From Effrenium voratum (taxonomy: Eukaryota; Sar; Dinophyceae; Suessiales; Symbiodiniaceae): 64,000 nucleotides of DNA. The stretch is taken from positions 1 through 64,000 of the forward strand of contig CAUJNA010003315.1 of the NCBI GenBank assembly GCA_963377175.1. Reading direction: 5' to 3'. Position numbers and translations under genes: made by a program. The notes under the pieces are model-generated. The model was given only the letters and a program-made list of their open reading frames with translations. It was not told the origin of the DNA and did no database searches. Positions 1 to 11,571 of this stretch are shown piece by piece (positions within the stretch are counted from its first letter, which is position 1; the number at the start of each line of letters is the position of its first letter).

Positions 1-116
1 CTCCTTATAGAAAGTATAGTCAAAGGTAGAGTCACTTCGCCCTAAAACACCCACAGCAAAACGCAAAGACTCCGTAATACGGGAGTGAACCCCCTCCAAC
101 ATTGTGGCTTGCCTCT

Positions 117-245
117 TACTGTGGGTGGACGAAATCCACTTCGCACCACCGTTCAGAAACCCTGGTTTCTGATGATTCCCCAACATTAAAAACATGAACG
201 TTCTGGTTTCCGTCGGTTTCAAAGTGCAGGATTTCGTCCACGGTA
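117..245. mobile_element. MITE-like element, family D (copy D1)
   Basis: Inverted repeats near TACTGTGGGTGGACGAAATCC on the left and GGATTTCGTCCACGGTA on the right bound about 129 bp. Related copies lie at 2391, 13553 and 35852. All begin and end on a TA dinucleotide, as expected for Tc1/mariner-type insertion at TA. There is no coding capacity, so this is a non-autonomous element. The right repeat is degraded relative to the other copies. Confidence 0.7.
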
Positions 246-1312
246 TCTTAGCTTCCTTCGTTGTTTGGTGGTTTGGAGCCCGGTTGTGTGGTGAGGGGGA
301 AGCCCCAGTAACCCTCTACAAATTGCAGGGGTCAAAATGTTGTATAAAACCAAAACAAGCTCAGGTGACATCCCCAACAGCTTGCGGTGCTCTTTTTAGT
401 GCTCGCACCACCCCACAGCCCTCGCAGCTCGTGGAACCCTCGTGGAACCCTACCTCAGCCGCCCCGGGCCACCCCGGAGCCTATCTGGGCTGAGACCCCA
501 AAGCTTTCAGCTGGGGAAAAACAGCATCAGGACCCCGAGAACTTCCGTCCTGGGCCGCCACCATGGGCTCCAGAAGCCCCACAGCGATCTCCCAGCGGCC
601 GCGAAGCTTCGCAAGCGCCGCGCCGCAAAGGACCTGCGGGGCGGTCCGTCGGTTGGGGGCTGCGGGGGCGCCGGAGTGCTGGGAGCTACGACAAACCGGA
701 AAATGAGCAAAGCAAAACTGGGTTCAAAAATAGGGCCTCTCTCAAAAATATTAAGCCCCTCTTGGTGTCCTGAAGATTCTGAAATTTCCGAATTCTGAGT
801 AGACCAAGAGGGGCTTATGCTTCTAGAATTATGGATTCTTTGATGGGGGCGTAGCAAAGCGCCGAAAACAAACACCAAAGGATCCTGAAGCTGATTCTTA
901 ATCCACACCAAAAACTGCAGCAAGCGTAACATAGAGTGGATTTGTCGGCCATCTTCGCTTGTTTGGTTCTCAGACACGAACAGGGTCAGAATCTTTGGCT
1001 TTGGCTATTGTCAATGGCCCAAGTCAGCTCCAACCAGTCTGACACCAGAAGCGTTAAGACCCAAAGTGGAAAGGAACCGGTCTCGGGATATCCGGATATC
1101 CGGAGATCCAATGGGAATTTCCATCTCAGGCCTTCAGCGTCCAATCCCCACAGATACCGCCACCGTTCTGTTGGCTTACGAGAGGCGGACAGCTTCGCTT
1201 TTCGTCCCGCTACCTGCCAGGGGATATCCATGTCGGAGCCTCGTTCCACTTCTGCGCTGCATGCCTCAAGAATCGAGCAAAGAACAAGCCTCAGCAACTC
1301 CGGCTTCCAGCC
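246..1312. other. Non-repetitive stretch with two weak exon candidates
   Basis: No supported gene. A GC-rich block at about 520-690 is open on both strands and could be an exon in either direction. A short minus-strand block at about 1219-1267 lies between an AG acceptor (TTCTTGAG) and a CAG/GTAGCG donor. Neither shows a recognisable domain. Confidence 0.25.
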
Positions 1313-2225
1313 TCAAACCCCAACATTCAGGTGTTGGATTGGAGGTAGAAGCAAGCAGTTGGCTAAAACCCACAAGTAGTGTCCAAAAAGCAACCTTCGG
1401 GTGTTGGATTGGAGGTCGAAAAAAGCAGTTGGCTAAAACCCACAAGTAGTGTCCAAAGGGAAACCGTCGGGTGTTGGATTGGAGGTAGAAGCAAGCAGTT
1501 GGCTAAAACCCACAAGTAGTGTCCAAAAAGAAACCTTCGGGTGTTGGATTGGAGGTCGAAAAAAGCAGTTGGCTAAAACCCACAAGTAGTGACCAAAAAG
1601 AAACCTTCGGGTGTTGGATTGGAGGTCGAAAAAAGCAGTTGGCTAAAACCCACAAGTAGGGCCCCAAAAAGCAACTTCGGGTGTATGGAAGATTGGAGGT
1701 CGAAAAAAGCAGTTGGCTAAAACCCACAAGTAGTGACCAAAAAGAAACCTTCGGGTGTTGGATTGGAGGTCGAAAAAAGCAGTTGGCTAAAACCCACAAG
1801 TAGTGACCAAAAAGAAACCTTCGGGTGTTGGATTGGAGGTCGAAAAAAGCAGTTGGCTAAATCCCACAAGTAGTGTCCAAAAAGCAACCTTCGGGTGTTG
1901 GATTGGAGGTCGAAAAAAGCAGTTGGCTGAAACCCACAAGTAGTGTCCAAAAAGCAACCTTCGGGTGTTGGATTGCAAGTCAAAAAAAGCAGTTGGCTAA
2001 AACCCACAAGTAGTGTCCAAAGGGAAACCGTCGGGTGTTGGATTGCAGGTAGAAGCAAGCAGTTGGCTAAAACCCACAAGTAGTGTCCAAAAAGCAACCT
2101 TCGGTGTTGGACTGGAGGTCGAGAAAAGCAGTTTGCTAAAACCCACAAGTAACCCACAAGTAGTGTCCAAAAAGCAACCTTCGGGTGTGGAATTGGAGGT
2201 AGAAAAAGCAGTTGGCTAATCCAGG
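1313..2225. repeat. 70-bp tandem repeat array, about 13 units
   Basis: The motif CACAAGTAGTG recurs at 1371, 1441, 1511, 1581 and 1651 and on to about 2153, with a strict 70-bp period broken by two small insertions. Each unit also carries GTTGGATTGGAGGT and AGCAGTTGGCTAAAACC. Because 70 is not a multiple of 3, a frame crossing the array reads every unit in all three phases. The minus strand stays open for over 200 codons, but this follows from the repeat and is not evidence of a gene. Confidence 0.95.
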
Positions 2226-2390
2226 TGGGGTTGTACAACACAAAGGGGCCAACAAGAGCGATTGCTTCCACAATCTTGGCAGTAGTGGGACAAAGCCTAA
2301 ACGGGGCAGCTGGAGTAGGCTTACAACTGTCTCGCATTTGGTGTGAATTCCTGACTGCTGATTGGAAGCATGCAGTACGGTTTGCACCCC

Positions 2391-2517
2391 TACTGTGGAT
2401 GGACGAATTCCTGCACCACTTTGAAACCATGCAAAAACCATGGATTGTTGGTATTTACAGAGAAAACCTTAATTGCAGGGATTCTTAGGTGGTACAGAAT
2501 TGCGTCCATCCACAGTA
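2391..2517. mobile_element. MITE-like element, family D (copy D2, inverted orientation)
   Basis: Terminal inverted repeats TACTGTGGATGGACGAATTCC and GCGTCCATCCACAGTA bound 127 bp. The interior matches copies D3 and D4 in reverse complement. TA flanks both ends. No open frame of note. Confidence 0.8.
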
Positions 2518-2744
2518 TGTTGATGCTCTGTGCAGAATACTTGAGCCTTGTTGACCCCTCAAATAGACGTTGCCAGTTCGCAGGCATGTTAAAACACACA
2601 GTTGAGTGGTCCCCTCGACCGCCAGCAGTGGACGACACACCCAAAAGCTTGAATAGTCTTTGGTCTTTTAATCAGGGGCAACTGCGGGGGGGACAGCCCA
2701 AAGACAATTAATGGAATAAAGCAACCCCTTGACGTGTTTGCTGA

Positions 2745-2860
2745 GTTGGTGTTGACCCCTTAGCAAAAAGCGAATACCTTGTTCAGGGTTTAATGGAAAA
2801 CCCGAAAAGTCCCTTGATGTCCCAAAAAGTTAAAGTCTAAAGATCTGACCCAATAGCAAC
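2745..2860. mobile_element. MITE-like element, family B (copy B1)
   Basis: It starts GTTGGTGTTGACCCCT and contains the family core AAAAAGTTAAAGTCTAAAGATC followed by CCAATAGCA. Better copies are at 19617, 41871 and 47095. The ends form an imperfect inverted repeat (TGCTGTTGACC against TGCTATTGGG). Confidence 0.6.
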
Positions 2861-4479
2861 CCCCTGAGGGAATCCCTTGACTTTCCCAAGGCTGAGGACC
2901 CCTTGACTAGGGTGGACACCTAGCAGGTTGTTGTTTTACACCGCATCTGCACACCTGGTTATTTGAATGGACCCGGTGTTCACCTGGTTCCCTATATTAT
3001 ATATCCCCCGTAAACATCACCCCAACAGGAGGAAACTCACCAAAGTCCCAAAAGTGACTAAAATTGACTAAAGCTCCAGGAACTCAGGATTTGAGATTTG
3101 AGACAAACCCAGTCCCCAAAAAATCTCACCTCGCCCCACTCGAGTTGCCATGGTGCAGTAGGGCCGTCGCACGACTCCAATGCTCGCAGGCGGAAATGCC
3201 CGCGCTGCAAAGGAACGCATCGGTCCTTGGGCTTGCCGAGCATTTGCCCCAGAGGCCTCTTGCCACGACTTGGCAGCCAAGCAAACATGCAATGCAATGT
3301 AGACACGGACACCTCTGAAAACATCATTGCTTTCGGCCGGCCCAAAACTGCGGGAGCGAGCAACAAAACAGCGCTGACACCCTCCCAGTAGGTTTGACCA
3401 TTTTTGAAGATGCCTTCCGTCAGAATAGGTTTTGCTTGTTGTTTTGCGGAAGAGGGATGATCATATTCTGGAGTGCCATGGGCCATGACTCTTCATCTTG
3501 ACCTGATTAATCAAAGGTCACTGGCAGCTGAGAAAATTGAAATCTTTTGAAACATCCAAAATGGTCATTAATCAGGTGCCCGAAAGGTAGAAAAAAGGGG
3601 CCAGTTCGGGATTGTCTTGTCCATTTTGGATGGGAAAAACCAAACAAAAAGGGCAAAAGAAGGATTGGATTCAAAGCAATCAACCAAAAAACTGATTTGT
3701 GGCCATTCCTAGTTTTTGTCTAGGCGTGTTGCAGCGATCCGCAATCACCGAAGGGTTGCCGAGCCCCGTGAAACAAACAAGTACAAACGACATGTGCGTA
3801 AAACAAGGCCCGGATCACCCGCCGGTTTTCTCAGAAAACTGAAAAGGCTGTCTCCAAGTGGGCGAGCACCAAAAATGGGTGCCCCCTTTGAAAAGCAACC
3901 CCCAACAAGTACCTGCTCAACAAACATACCAGAGTCAAGACTCACTGGAGCACCAAGCCCAAGTTTGCTCTTGAGAAATGTGGGCACGTTCAACTATGAA
4001 TGTAGCTTATCCATGCGGTTGTGCTGGTCATGTGACATGTGTAGTGGGCTCGCTGAATCCACGGCAACTTGCTGTAGGTACAATTTGGGCGTATCTTTTT
4101 GTCTGTGGTGGAGCCACTGAAATGGAGGCTCTACTTGTGGTTCCCCTTTAAAACCATAACAAGAGGTTTACCAACTCCAAGACGAGCCCCCCATTTAGCT
4201 CGATCCAAGCTCGCCCCCGGGACCCAGGCGTTATGCCATGGAGTTCCGGCTGCCCTACCGTGGGCGTGCCCTGGGCGTCCACCCCCCGGCAAAGCTGTTG
4301 CTCCGTGAAGCGCCTGGCCCTTGAAAGGCCCCCCCGCTGTTTTTCCAGCATTTGAGCCACAAAAAAGGTGGCACAAAATGGTACAAAGCCATTCACAAGG
4401 GGCGGTTTCGAGGTCCAGGGGGCTCATTTCCACGGGGTTCACAGCTTGGTGCCAAAGAGAAACCCAGAAAACAGAAAAC
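2861..4479. other. No supported gene
   Basis: Mixed-composition sequence with several short open frames on both strands and no recognised domain. A GC-rich minus-strand block at about 4150-4330 has exon-like composition but no convincing splice sites. Confidence 0.3.
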
Positions 4480-4629
4480 CACGTCGCTTTCCCAGCGGCC
4501 CGTCCCCAAAGTCGCCCTTCTGCGGAGCGTCTCCAGGTTCGCCGCTTGCGACGCGCGGAGCGCTGCCATGGCAAGCTGCCAGTGCGCGGAAGCCGCGGAC
4601 ACCAGGATGGTGTAGTGAAAGCGGTTGAC
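4480..4629 (-). CDS. Candidate exon, helical repeat (PPR-like) character
   Basis: Read on the minus strand after an AG acceptor (TGCGTTAG) the frame is open for about 50 codons with strongly GC-rich third positions, ending near a GT donor after GACGTG. The peptide contains YTILVSAASAHWQLAMAALR, which resembles the helix pairs of pentatricopeptide repeats common in dinoflagellate organelle RNA-binding proteins. The resemblance is by eye only. No neighbouring exon was tied to it. Confidence 0.3.
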
Positions 4630-4671
4630 CTAACGCACACTTCCCCTCCCACGCCCCCAACGCGCCCCCAA

Positions 4672-4765
4672 ACCCCCCCCCCCCCCCCAACCCCCCCCCC
4701 ACCCCCCCCAACCCCCCCCCCCCAACCCCCCCCCCACCCCACCCCCCACCCCAACCTCCCCACCC
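4672..4765. repeat. Poly-C rich tract
   Basis: About 90 bp of C runs of 7-16 interrupted by AA, ACC or CAC. The complementary strand is a G-run array with potential for G-quadruplex structure. Homopolymer lengths here may be unreliable. Confidence 0.9.
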
Positions 4766-5164
4766 CACGCCACCCTACCCCGCCCCCTGTTGCCCAAGAG
4801 TAAGACCCGAATCTCACCTGCCCCTTCGGGACCTTAAAAGCGTGAGGTGATCACCTTTTGGGACAAGCAAGGAAAGCGAGAAAGGTGAGAGAAGGCTGAC
4901 TCGCTTTGAGCAAGGCACGGGCGCTCCCGTACTCACCCCAAAAGGAAGTCTTATTTGCAAAAACCTGGGGGGGAAGGAAGGATTGGGGGTGGGGGGGTGT
5001 TGTATAGAGCAATTGACCTGGCAATGCAGGAAGTGAGTGGTACTCCTAATGGTTTTCACATAAAACCCAAAAGGTGATGTGTGTGTGTGTGACCCAAGAG
5101 CTTTTCCGACTCAGGCTTTCTGGCACCACCTCAACCGATCGGGGCATTAACAAACCTAAAACAA

Positions 5165-5255
5165 GACAGGATTGCGGTTGACCCCTCTCAAATAACAACA
5201 TTTGTGGGTCCAATGGAAAATCAGACCTGTTTCAACCAAAAAGTCAAACTCCAGC
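5165..5255. mobile_element. MITE-like family B, partial copy (B2)
   Basis: It matches the left two thirds of copy B6 at 48055: GGTTGACCCCTCT, then GTGGGTCCAATGGAA and GTTTCAACC. The right terminus is missing. Confidence 0.5.
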
Positions 5256-5524
5256 TGCAACTTCTTTGAAACCGGATGGTAGAGGAACCCGAGTCACTGC
5301 AAGGGACCCTTCTCCGAAAGCGGATATGCTTTCCCCATCAGGGAGCCCCTGCAAAACGATGGCCTTGTTGTTGCTTCCATGTCGAGACAGAAGTCACCAA
5401 CTCTGTGAATTTGGGCTTGACGGCTCCAAATTTTGGTTTGGAGGTGTTCGCCCCTCACAGATTTCAGACGAGTAGACTTGTAGAACTCCACCTGCGGCAA
5501 ATCTAGTCGAGTTAATTAATGTCA

Positions 5525-6012
5525 TGTGTTGGCCCGTGCTCGCTTTTCTAAAACATCCAGTAGAAAAAGGCCAACCTGTTGGACCTTCACATGGCTCAAA
5601 ACTGGGTCAACAGCTTGGTGCTGGAGAAGTGAGAGGGTGAATCTGAACGTCGCATATTGCCTGCTGCAGCACGTCAGAGGGCAAATAAGCGAAAGTTGCG
5701 TGTGCGAAGATTGCGGGGACAACTGTAGCAGTTCGACAAAGGGGTCCTATCAGAACCTGACCAGGCCCTATTGTTGGGATTGAGGCCCCTTGCAAGGCGT
5801 TGACCATGGGTTGACCCTGCAAAACCGTAGACAGCAGAGTTCCCTTCTGAAATCCTTGTCAAAAGGTTCCCAAACATAATAAGGAACTTGCGAAACTGGA
5901 CGGGTTCCTGTCCCTCTCGCATGATGTAAAGGTCTGGGGGGGCACCCGCAAGGCCCCAGCCTGAACGTTGGTTCTGGCAATGTTCGACAGCAACTGGAGA
6001 GAGAGCCGCCTG
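5525..6012 (-). CDS. Candidate exon cluster or decayed gene, unknown protein
   Basis: Three successive minus-strand frames look coding. One runs from about 6012 to 5800 (GWGLAGAPPDLYIMREG, then FLIMFGNLLTRISEG), one from about 5857 to 5607 (QGQPMVNALQGASIPTIGPG, then VVPAIFAHATFAYLPSDVL), and one from about 5660 to 5525 (LLQHQAVDPVLSHVKVQQVG). A GTTGCAG acceptor precedes the first. Overlapping frames suggest short introns or frameshifts. I do not recognise the protein. Codon use is not strongly biased, so chance remains possible. Confidence 0.25.
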
Positions 6013-6019
6013 CAACTTC

Positions 6020-6061
6020 TGTTTTTTTTTTTTTTTTTTCTCTCTCTCTCTCTCTCTAGAT
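6020..6061. repeat. Poly-T / CT microsatellite
   Basis: About 20 T residues followed by (CT)n. On the minus strand it lies just upstream of the candidate exon cluster at 5525-6012. Confidence 0.95.
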
Positions 6062-7284
6062 CTCTATCTCACTCTGGTGCCTCCAACGTGCCCAGAGCAA
6101 TTAAACAGGGTTGGGCTTGGCCGGATTCCTAGATATAGGACTTCCTCCTGGTTTCTTTTCGAGAAAAAGGTTGGCCACTTGTTAGTTACTTTGGGCAGAA
6201 AAATCAAAGGGCGAAATCGGCACTTTTACCGAGGCGTAGGAACTCACATGGCCGCCCGGTTACGGTTTGTATTGCCCTCTCGCGGGGAAACCATTTTTGG
6301 TATGTAAAGGGAAGCCAAGAGGAAACCCTTGCCATTTTCAAGAAAACGACTTCTATTCTCCAGAAACGCCCAAAAAGGAAAAGCAGCACGATCAAACCCG
6401 TTGCTGCCTTGGATGCTAACCGCCTGGACCCTGCAAACCAGGCACCCCCGCATCTCCCAATATTCCCCCGAGACCAGCCGGAAGGAACTGGAAGACCAGA
6501 CCCTCCACCCACTCCAAATCAGGTGCCTCCCCCTCAAGTTTGGATCCTCGTGTTCCCGGGTCTCCGGTGTGGATGGTTCAGGGTTGATGGTTGGTGCCTG
6601 GAATCGCAGTGACCGGGGGATTGCCCCAGCGTGCAAAGAGACCCATTGAAAGTCCACAGGGAAACGCCGCAATTCCAAGACCTGAAGCCAGGCCACCCAT
6701 CATGGTGAACCCATCATGGGCCTTCCGCAAGGCTATATGCAAAAGAACCAAGGCGAAAGCACACGGACCAAGCCGAAGGCTTTGGAGTCGAGCCCTTAGG
6801 TCGAAGGGTGACGGAAGACGGGGCGGTCGGTTGGTTGGTCGGTTGGTTGGAGAAAATACTTCAGACCCATTCAAAACCACAACGCTAGATATTGCAAGGC
6901 TATCAGTTTGTCTTCCTCTTTTCTTTTTTTTTTTGGGGGGGGGGGGGGGGACGGCGTGTCAGTTTTGAAGGTTGATGGAAAATTGTCACTTGAGGGTCGT
7001 CTCCTATTGGTTTCCTTTGGCATTGTCAGATACTAGTATTGCGGGATGAAACACACTCCTGGAAAGGGAGCCTCGCCCCGCATGGCACCTGCCCCCTGAA
7101 AATGCAGTTCATTTACAGTGCCCTGTGTTTACCTCAGAACCCGCGTTTTAACTGGCATTGCTCATTTGCTCCTGTTCAATGGTTGCGGCTCGAAGGCCTT
7201 TTGGAATATGGACTACACGTGCCTTGTGCTTCAAACTGCAACCCTTTTTGGCTATGAAGTCCACCGGGCCAGCGAAAGAAGCCT
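6062..7284. other. No supported gene; homopolymer tract inside
   Basis: Short open frames only. A poly-T run followed by about 18 G residues sits at roughly 6915-6950. A sequence near 6290-6330 (GGGAAGCCAAGAGGAAACCC) belongs to a dispersed repeat also seen near 11867, 25215 and 42215. Confidence 0.3.
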
Positions 7285-7431
7285 AGGAACTCAGAGACGC
7301 TGCCTCGCTCGCGCGAGCCAACGGGCCAACGCCTGGGCGAGCGCACCGCTTGCTGCAGCTCGGCCGCTGCAGCCTTCGCAGCCTTTGCCCAGACGCCCCC
7401 CACGAAGCTGGCGAAACCCTTTGATTTCTCG
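7285..7431 (-). CDS. Candidate exon, alanine-rich helical segment
   Basis: On the minus strand a CCCCCTTCAG acceptor is followed by about 49 open codons with high GC3, including FASFVGGVWAKAAKAAAAEL. The donor is not clear. Function unknown. It may belong with the candidate exon at 7800-7909, but the coding link is unproven. Confidence 0.3.
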
Positions 7432-7799
7432 CTGAAGGGGGCCCTTCACAAATGGAAAGGCTGAAGCCAGCGCTTCTCAAGGGGGAATTTGTATGTATGA
7501 CTTGCTGGAGTGCATTGCCCTTTGCCCGGCTGGTTTGAAGGGAAAGTGCAAGGGAACCCACAGAACCCAATCTTGAGGGCTCACCGTGAAAACGGAATCC
7601 GCAGGTTGAGAAATCATCGCTTCCGGCTTTCTCAGGTGCCCCAGGCCAACAGATTCCCATGAAATGGTCCGTCCTCTGAAAGAGCTTCACTCCAATCCCA
7701 GGCCCCCAGAACTCACCTGAAAAGAGCATCAATATCCCCGGCCCGATTCCCATGCGTCACTCTTCCCCATGGCGAAAGGCGTCTCTTTTTCGCTGGCTT

Positions 7800-7909
7800 C
7801 CCCAGTGGTCGCTCCCTGTCAAAGGGTTCCGTAGCCACTGCCCCGCCCACCGAAGGCCTTCGAAAAGCTCCAAAGTCTCAGGCGCTGGCGTCGCCATGCC
7901 CTCTCGTCC
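7800..7909 (-). CDS. Candidate exon, unknown protein
   Basis: A minus-strand acceptor GTGCCCAG precedes an open frame containing MATPAPETLELFEGLRWAGQ, with coding-like composition. Right-hand limit uncertain. No domain recognised. Confidence 0.25.
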
Positions 7910-8612
7910 TGGGCACGTCGTTTTCTTTGCGCGGCGAGTGTGCAAAAGTGGAAGAGGCAGCGAGGGACTCGCTAGGAACTCACCCAAACACCCTGGGACT
8001 CGGAAGGTGCCATTGAACAGTGTAACAGCCAGGCGGCAAATGGGGTGACTTGGGCCATGAAGCGTGTGGCCATGACATGATATTTTATAGTTCTGATCCA
8101 TGGGTGTGTCTTTTCCTTGGGATGCCCCCAAATTTTCTGGAAACAATATTCGAAATGGAACGCAGAAAGGCCGATTATTTTATAGGCACCCAGAACTACT
8201 GCGACAAGAAAGTAACCTTCACCACGAGCTGGCTTCTTGCAGAGGTCGCTATTCGTCGTAGCGTGGGGATTGGACAGCAACAAGCAAGGGAAGCGAATTA
8301 TATAACTGTGTTTTAAGTTCTCCTGTCACTCCGTTTCGCAAGCAAGGCTAGAGGCTATAATAGGGTTTGTATCAAAAGCTTCTTCGTGGGCCCTCATGGC
8401 AATTCAACTCATATATATATATATCTTACAAATCGCGTTTGCCCCCAGAAAGTGATCCGCTCATGTCCAACATAACCCTCAATTTGCCTCCGCGCCTGGC
8501 TGGCGTGAGTTTCTTGTTGATTGCCTAAACAAAGGCGTGGGTGCAAAGATGGTGCTCGGGTCAGGTTTGGCTTATGACATGTTCAGCCCCCTTCTTTGGA
8601 GCCGTCATCCTC

Positions 8613-8712
8613 CTAGGTCCTCCAGATTTGAGAGTTTAGAACAAGGGTACCATATTTTTTCTCTGTAGTCTATTTATGTGAACCCTCCAAAAAAGGGTAA
8701 GGGATGGTGCTT
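8613..8712. mobile_element. MITE-like element, family A (copy A1, 3' end lost)
   Basis: It starts CTAGGTCCTCCAG and carries the family interior (GTAGTCTATTT, AACCCTCC, AAAAAAGGGTAA), but the right inverted repeat is absent. Confidence 0.6.
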
Positions 8713-9625
8713 GCCGCCATCACGAGGTTTGGGTTCGTCCTGTGCAACATATGGGTTTTGTTGTTTTAAGGGGCCCACCCGATGTGGTGACTTGCCTTGT
8801 TTCCTAGCTAAAACAAACCCAAGAAGGGTGCGCTCACAAAAGACGAGTCACCTAATATGAGATAAACCCTGGGCTGAGTCTTGATCCGACACTCCCATCT
8901 GATGGTAGCCGTCCTGGCACTTTCTGGCCGCATCCAGCCATCTGCTTCAGGCAACCGAGTGGCTCAGTCGAAAGTCGGACCCCTGTGAGCAGAACAACTT
9001 CCGTCGAAATTCCTGCAAACATTGGCTACAACTGCCCGGGTCTATGAATCTGAACTGCATTTGCCCCAGCTCCGGATGATTGAAGCTTCTTGGAGCCCTT
9101 CGACCAAAGGCCTGGTTCTCTAAGAACCAAACCTGAGTGCAATTTGTCTGCAGGGCTGCTCCCAAAACTCAAGGGGAAACCAAAGAAAACGAAACCAGAT
9201 TTCATCACCTTATAGAGGTCCGAAGTGTGATTGGATCAAGTTCCCCTGTTGATTTGTGTGTGTTTGTTTTCCTGGGTTGCATGTGTGTGTGTGTGTGCTG
9301 GTGGGTGTTGACTTTGTTTGGTTAAGTTTTATGTGCTGATGTTTTGTGCGCTGGCAACATGTGCGTGCATCCCTGCACGTAACCGCCTGTACGATTCCTT
9401 GTCTGCTTGCTTCTTTGCTCCCACCTACCTATCTTTTAAGTGTTGCTTTGTTTCCGCTTGATCGGTTGGTCCACTATCGCGCCACAGGTTGGTTCTTCAG
9501 GGGTACTGGCCAGCTTCTTCTCATCCTCACAAAGCCACACACAAAAAACAACACACCACAAGGATGCAAAAGAAACACACAGTCAGACTGCCTGCCAGTT
9601 TGCGGCTGGTGAAAGCTGATCTCAT
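8713..9625. other. No supported gene
   Basis: Unremarkable sequence with a short GT microsatellite near 9270-9305. A box-A-like TGGCTCAGTCG at about 8961 has no matching tRNA fold. Confidence 0.3.
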
Positions 9626-9715
9626 TATTCTACCATCAAAGTCACCCCCTATGTGGAAACACCCCCATTTTCTGACTTTAACCCCCAGAAATCGTGAAAA
9701 AAATAATGACCCCAG
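9626..9715. mobile_element. MITE-like family I, divergent copy (I2)
   Basis: Left end CTCATTATTCTACCATCAAAGTC and right end ending AATAATGAC form an imperfect inverted repeat. A related element is at 11473. Both contain CATTTTC/AGTTTCC, GACTTT and CCCCCAGAAA in order. Confidence 0.45.
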
Positions 9716-9767
9716 AAAAATACAAGCTGATGTTCGAGGCTGCTCTGGTTACTGGTGAAATAATGTT

Positions 9768-9886
9768 GACCCAGGATTAATAAACCCGTCCCATTATTAG
9801 GGGGGTGTTCCCTCCAAAAGTGGTCCGAATCCCCACTCAAAGGGGACACCCCCCTATTAATCAACCAGGGGTTTATTACTCCGGGG
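9768..9886. mobile_element. Hairpin-like inverted repeat element (H1)
   Basis: Two arms of about 40 bp are near-complementary: ATTATTAGGGGGGTGTTCCC on the left against GGGGACACCCCCCTATTAAT on the right, extended outward by TAATAAACCC and GGGTTTATTA. A diverged relative may lie at 34010-34130. Confidence 0.6.
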
Positions 9887-10657
9887 TTTACATGTGCATA
9901 GCACCCTTCACGACCCAAACGGTGTGGCTTGGCAAAAAACTGGCGGCTGCGAAAAATGAATGAACAAAAAAAACAAAAAGCAAAAGAGAAAACACGCAAC
10001 TTGCCAAGAACAGTGACGAGTACAATAAAATGCCGACGTCGGGGATCGATCTATGTTTGAGAACCCATCGGCTTAGCAGCAAACAAATCGGCACTTTGCA
10101 GCCAATGCACGGAAAACATCGGTTTGACCGTGAGAGTCGTCCAACACACACATTCTGACGATCTTTGAGATAGTCAATAATGGGCGGCCCATATTGCAAA
10201 GTGAGGGATGCAACCCAAAGGGAAACGCTGGAACCCCTGATTCTGATAGAACTCCAAAGGTCTACGAGCTTTTTGACTATTTCTTGTTTGCATCCATTTG
10301 AAGTGAACTCTGACATCGTATACCGTAGTCTGCGGTCAGGGTAAAATACCGCGAATGACAGGGGATACCTGGCCCCCAACCTCATTTCCGTAGCTCAAAT
10401 GATGGGAGGAGCCTCCATTTTCTCGGGCTAGGCATTTAGCGAACACATGCTAAACCTCCAAATGCAGGCAACTGCCAGAGCGCAAGGCACCCAAAGGGTC
10501 AAACAACTCACAACATCTATACTGGACATATTGTTTTGGCTGACAGCACTATACATGATTCTTAAGGCCGCCCTTTTTACCTTTGTGGCTTGGTTTAGAG
10601 GGAATTCAAGTGGACAACCAGCAATTGCGGGGTCCCCAAAGACGACCGTGTTGTGGG

Positions 10658-10790
10658 AACTAGGCTGGAATTTGGAATTAGGACCCCAGCAAACAATTAT
10701 CTTTTTTGCCTGGTTAGTGGAAAACAAAGGGACCCCACAAATGCAAAAAAACAAGAAAGGGAGCTACTTCTGGGGAAGCGAACAAGCAGG
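10658..10790. mobile_element. Dispersed repeat family F (copy F1)
   Basis: CTAGGCTGGAATTTGGAATTAGGACCCCAGC through CTTCTGGGGAAGCGA matches 24906-25036 over its whole length with small indels (shared core GCAAACAATTAT, GTGGAAAACAAAGG and CTGGGGAAG). Probably a short non-autonomous element. Confidence 0.65.
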
Positions 10791-11154
10791 GCTTTGCCTT
10801 TTGAGCAGGTTAGTCCAAGGGCAAGACCTGGTCTGCCGAACATCTCACCGCGTGTTTTTGTGCGGTCAGGCTCTTGTGTCCCACACGAAAGTGTCCCCGA
10901 AGAGTTCTGTACATGTACCAGCTCTGTCTATGCAGGCTGAAAACTGACCCAAAAAAAGCCGCTTGCCATGGGAAGAGCAAGCAGAGTAGAGAAGCTTCAT
11001 CATAGGAAAGCTTCACACGTTTCACGTGTCTCGGTCCCAGCACGAGCGCTTGAAAAGGCGCGCTGGGCTCAGAGTGGACACGGCCGCCCGGCCAGCTCTG
11101 AGATGCGGAGCTACGACGGAGGCACTAAATATTGCAAGGGAGCATGTGTGTTGC

Positions 11155-11289
11155 CTAGGTCCTCCAGACTTGAGGTTAGAATAAGGGTACCAACCTTTCT
11201 TTCTGCAGTCTATTTTAGTAGGGGGGTTCAAATTCCCTCCCCAACCCAAAAAAGGGGTAGCGAAGGGCACCGATCGCTGGGGTACCTAG
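11155..11289. mobile_element. MITE-like element, family A (copy A2)
   Basis: It begins CTAGGTCCTCCAG and ends GGGGTACCTAG, with the interior TTAGAATAAGGGTACCAAC and GCAGTCTATTTTAGTAGGGG. Termini sit on TA within CTAG, consistent with TA target duplication. Confidence 0.75.
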
Positions 11290-11472
11290 TTGCTTGTGCT
11301 TAACCAAGATCTATCTCGGGTGACGTCCTAACCCACTTGCCGATTTCGGCCGCCGCCGGCTTTTCCCAAAACTTTGCCGCCGCCCCTTTCGGGTCCTTTG
11401 GGGACCGAAGGGCGAGCTTTGGGTGCAGGCTGCGGAAAGCATTGGGTCCATGTTCATGCCCATGCCACTGGC

Positions 11473-11571
11473 CTCATCATTTTACCAAAGTCATCCCCGA
11501 AGTGGTGGGTTAAGGGAAACAACCCACCAGTTTCCGACTTTGATACCCCCCAGAAACTGTCAAAATGATGA
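11473..11571. mobile_element. MITE-like element, family I (copy I1)
   Basis: The left end CATCATTTTACCAAAGTC is mirrored by the right end GTCAAAATGATGAT. Inner inverted segments GGTGGGTTAAGGG and AACCCACCAG lie close to the centre. The second copy is at 9626. Confidence 0.55.

Noticed and set aside
1717..2430. 237-codon minus-strand frame as a repeat protein gene
   Set aside because: The unit length of 70 bp rotates the frame every repeat, so no conserved peptide repeat is maintained.
8940..9020. Box A (TGGCTCAGTCG) and weak box B spacing suggesting a tRNA or SINE
   Set aside because: No cloverleaf and a poor box B (GTCGAAATTCC).
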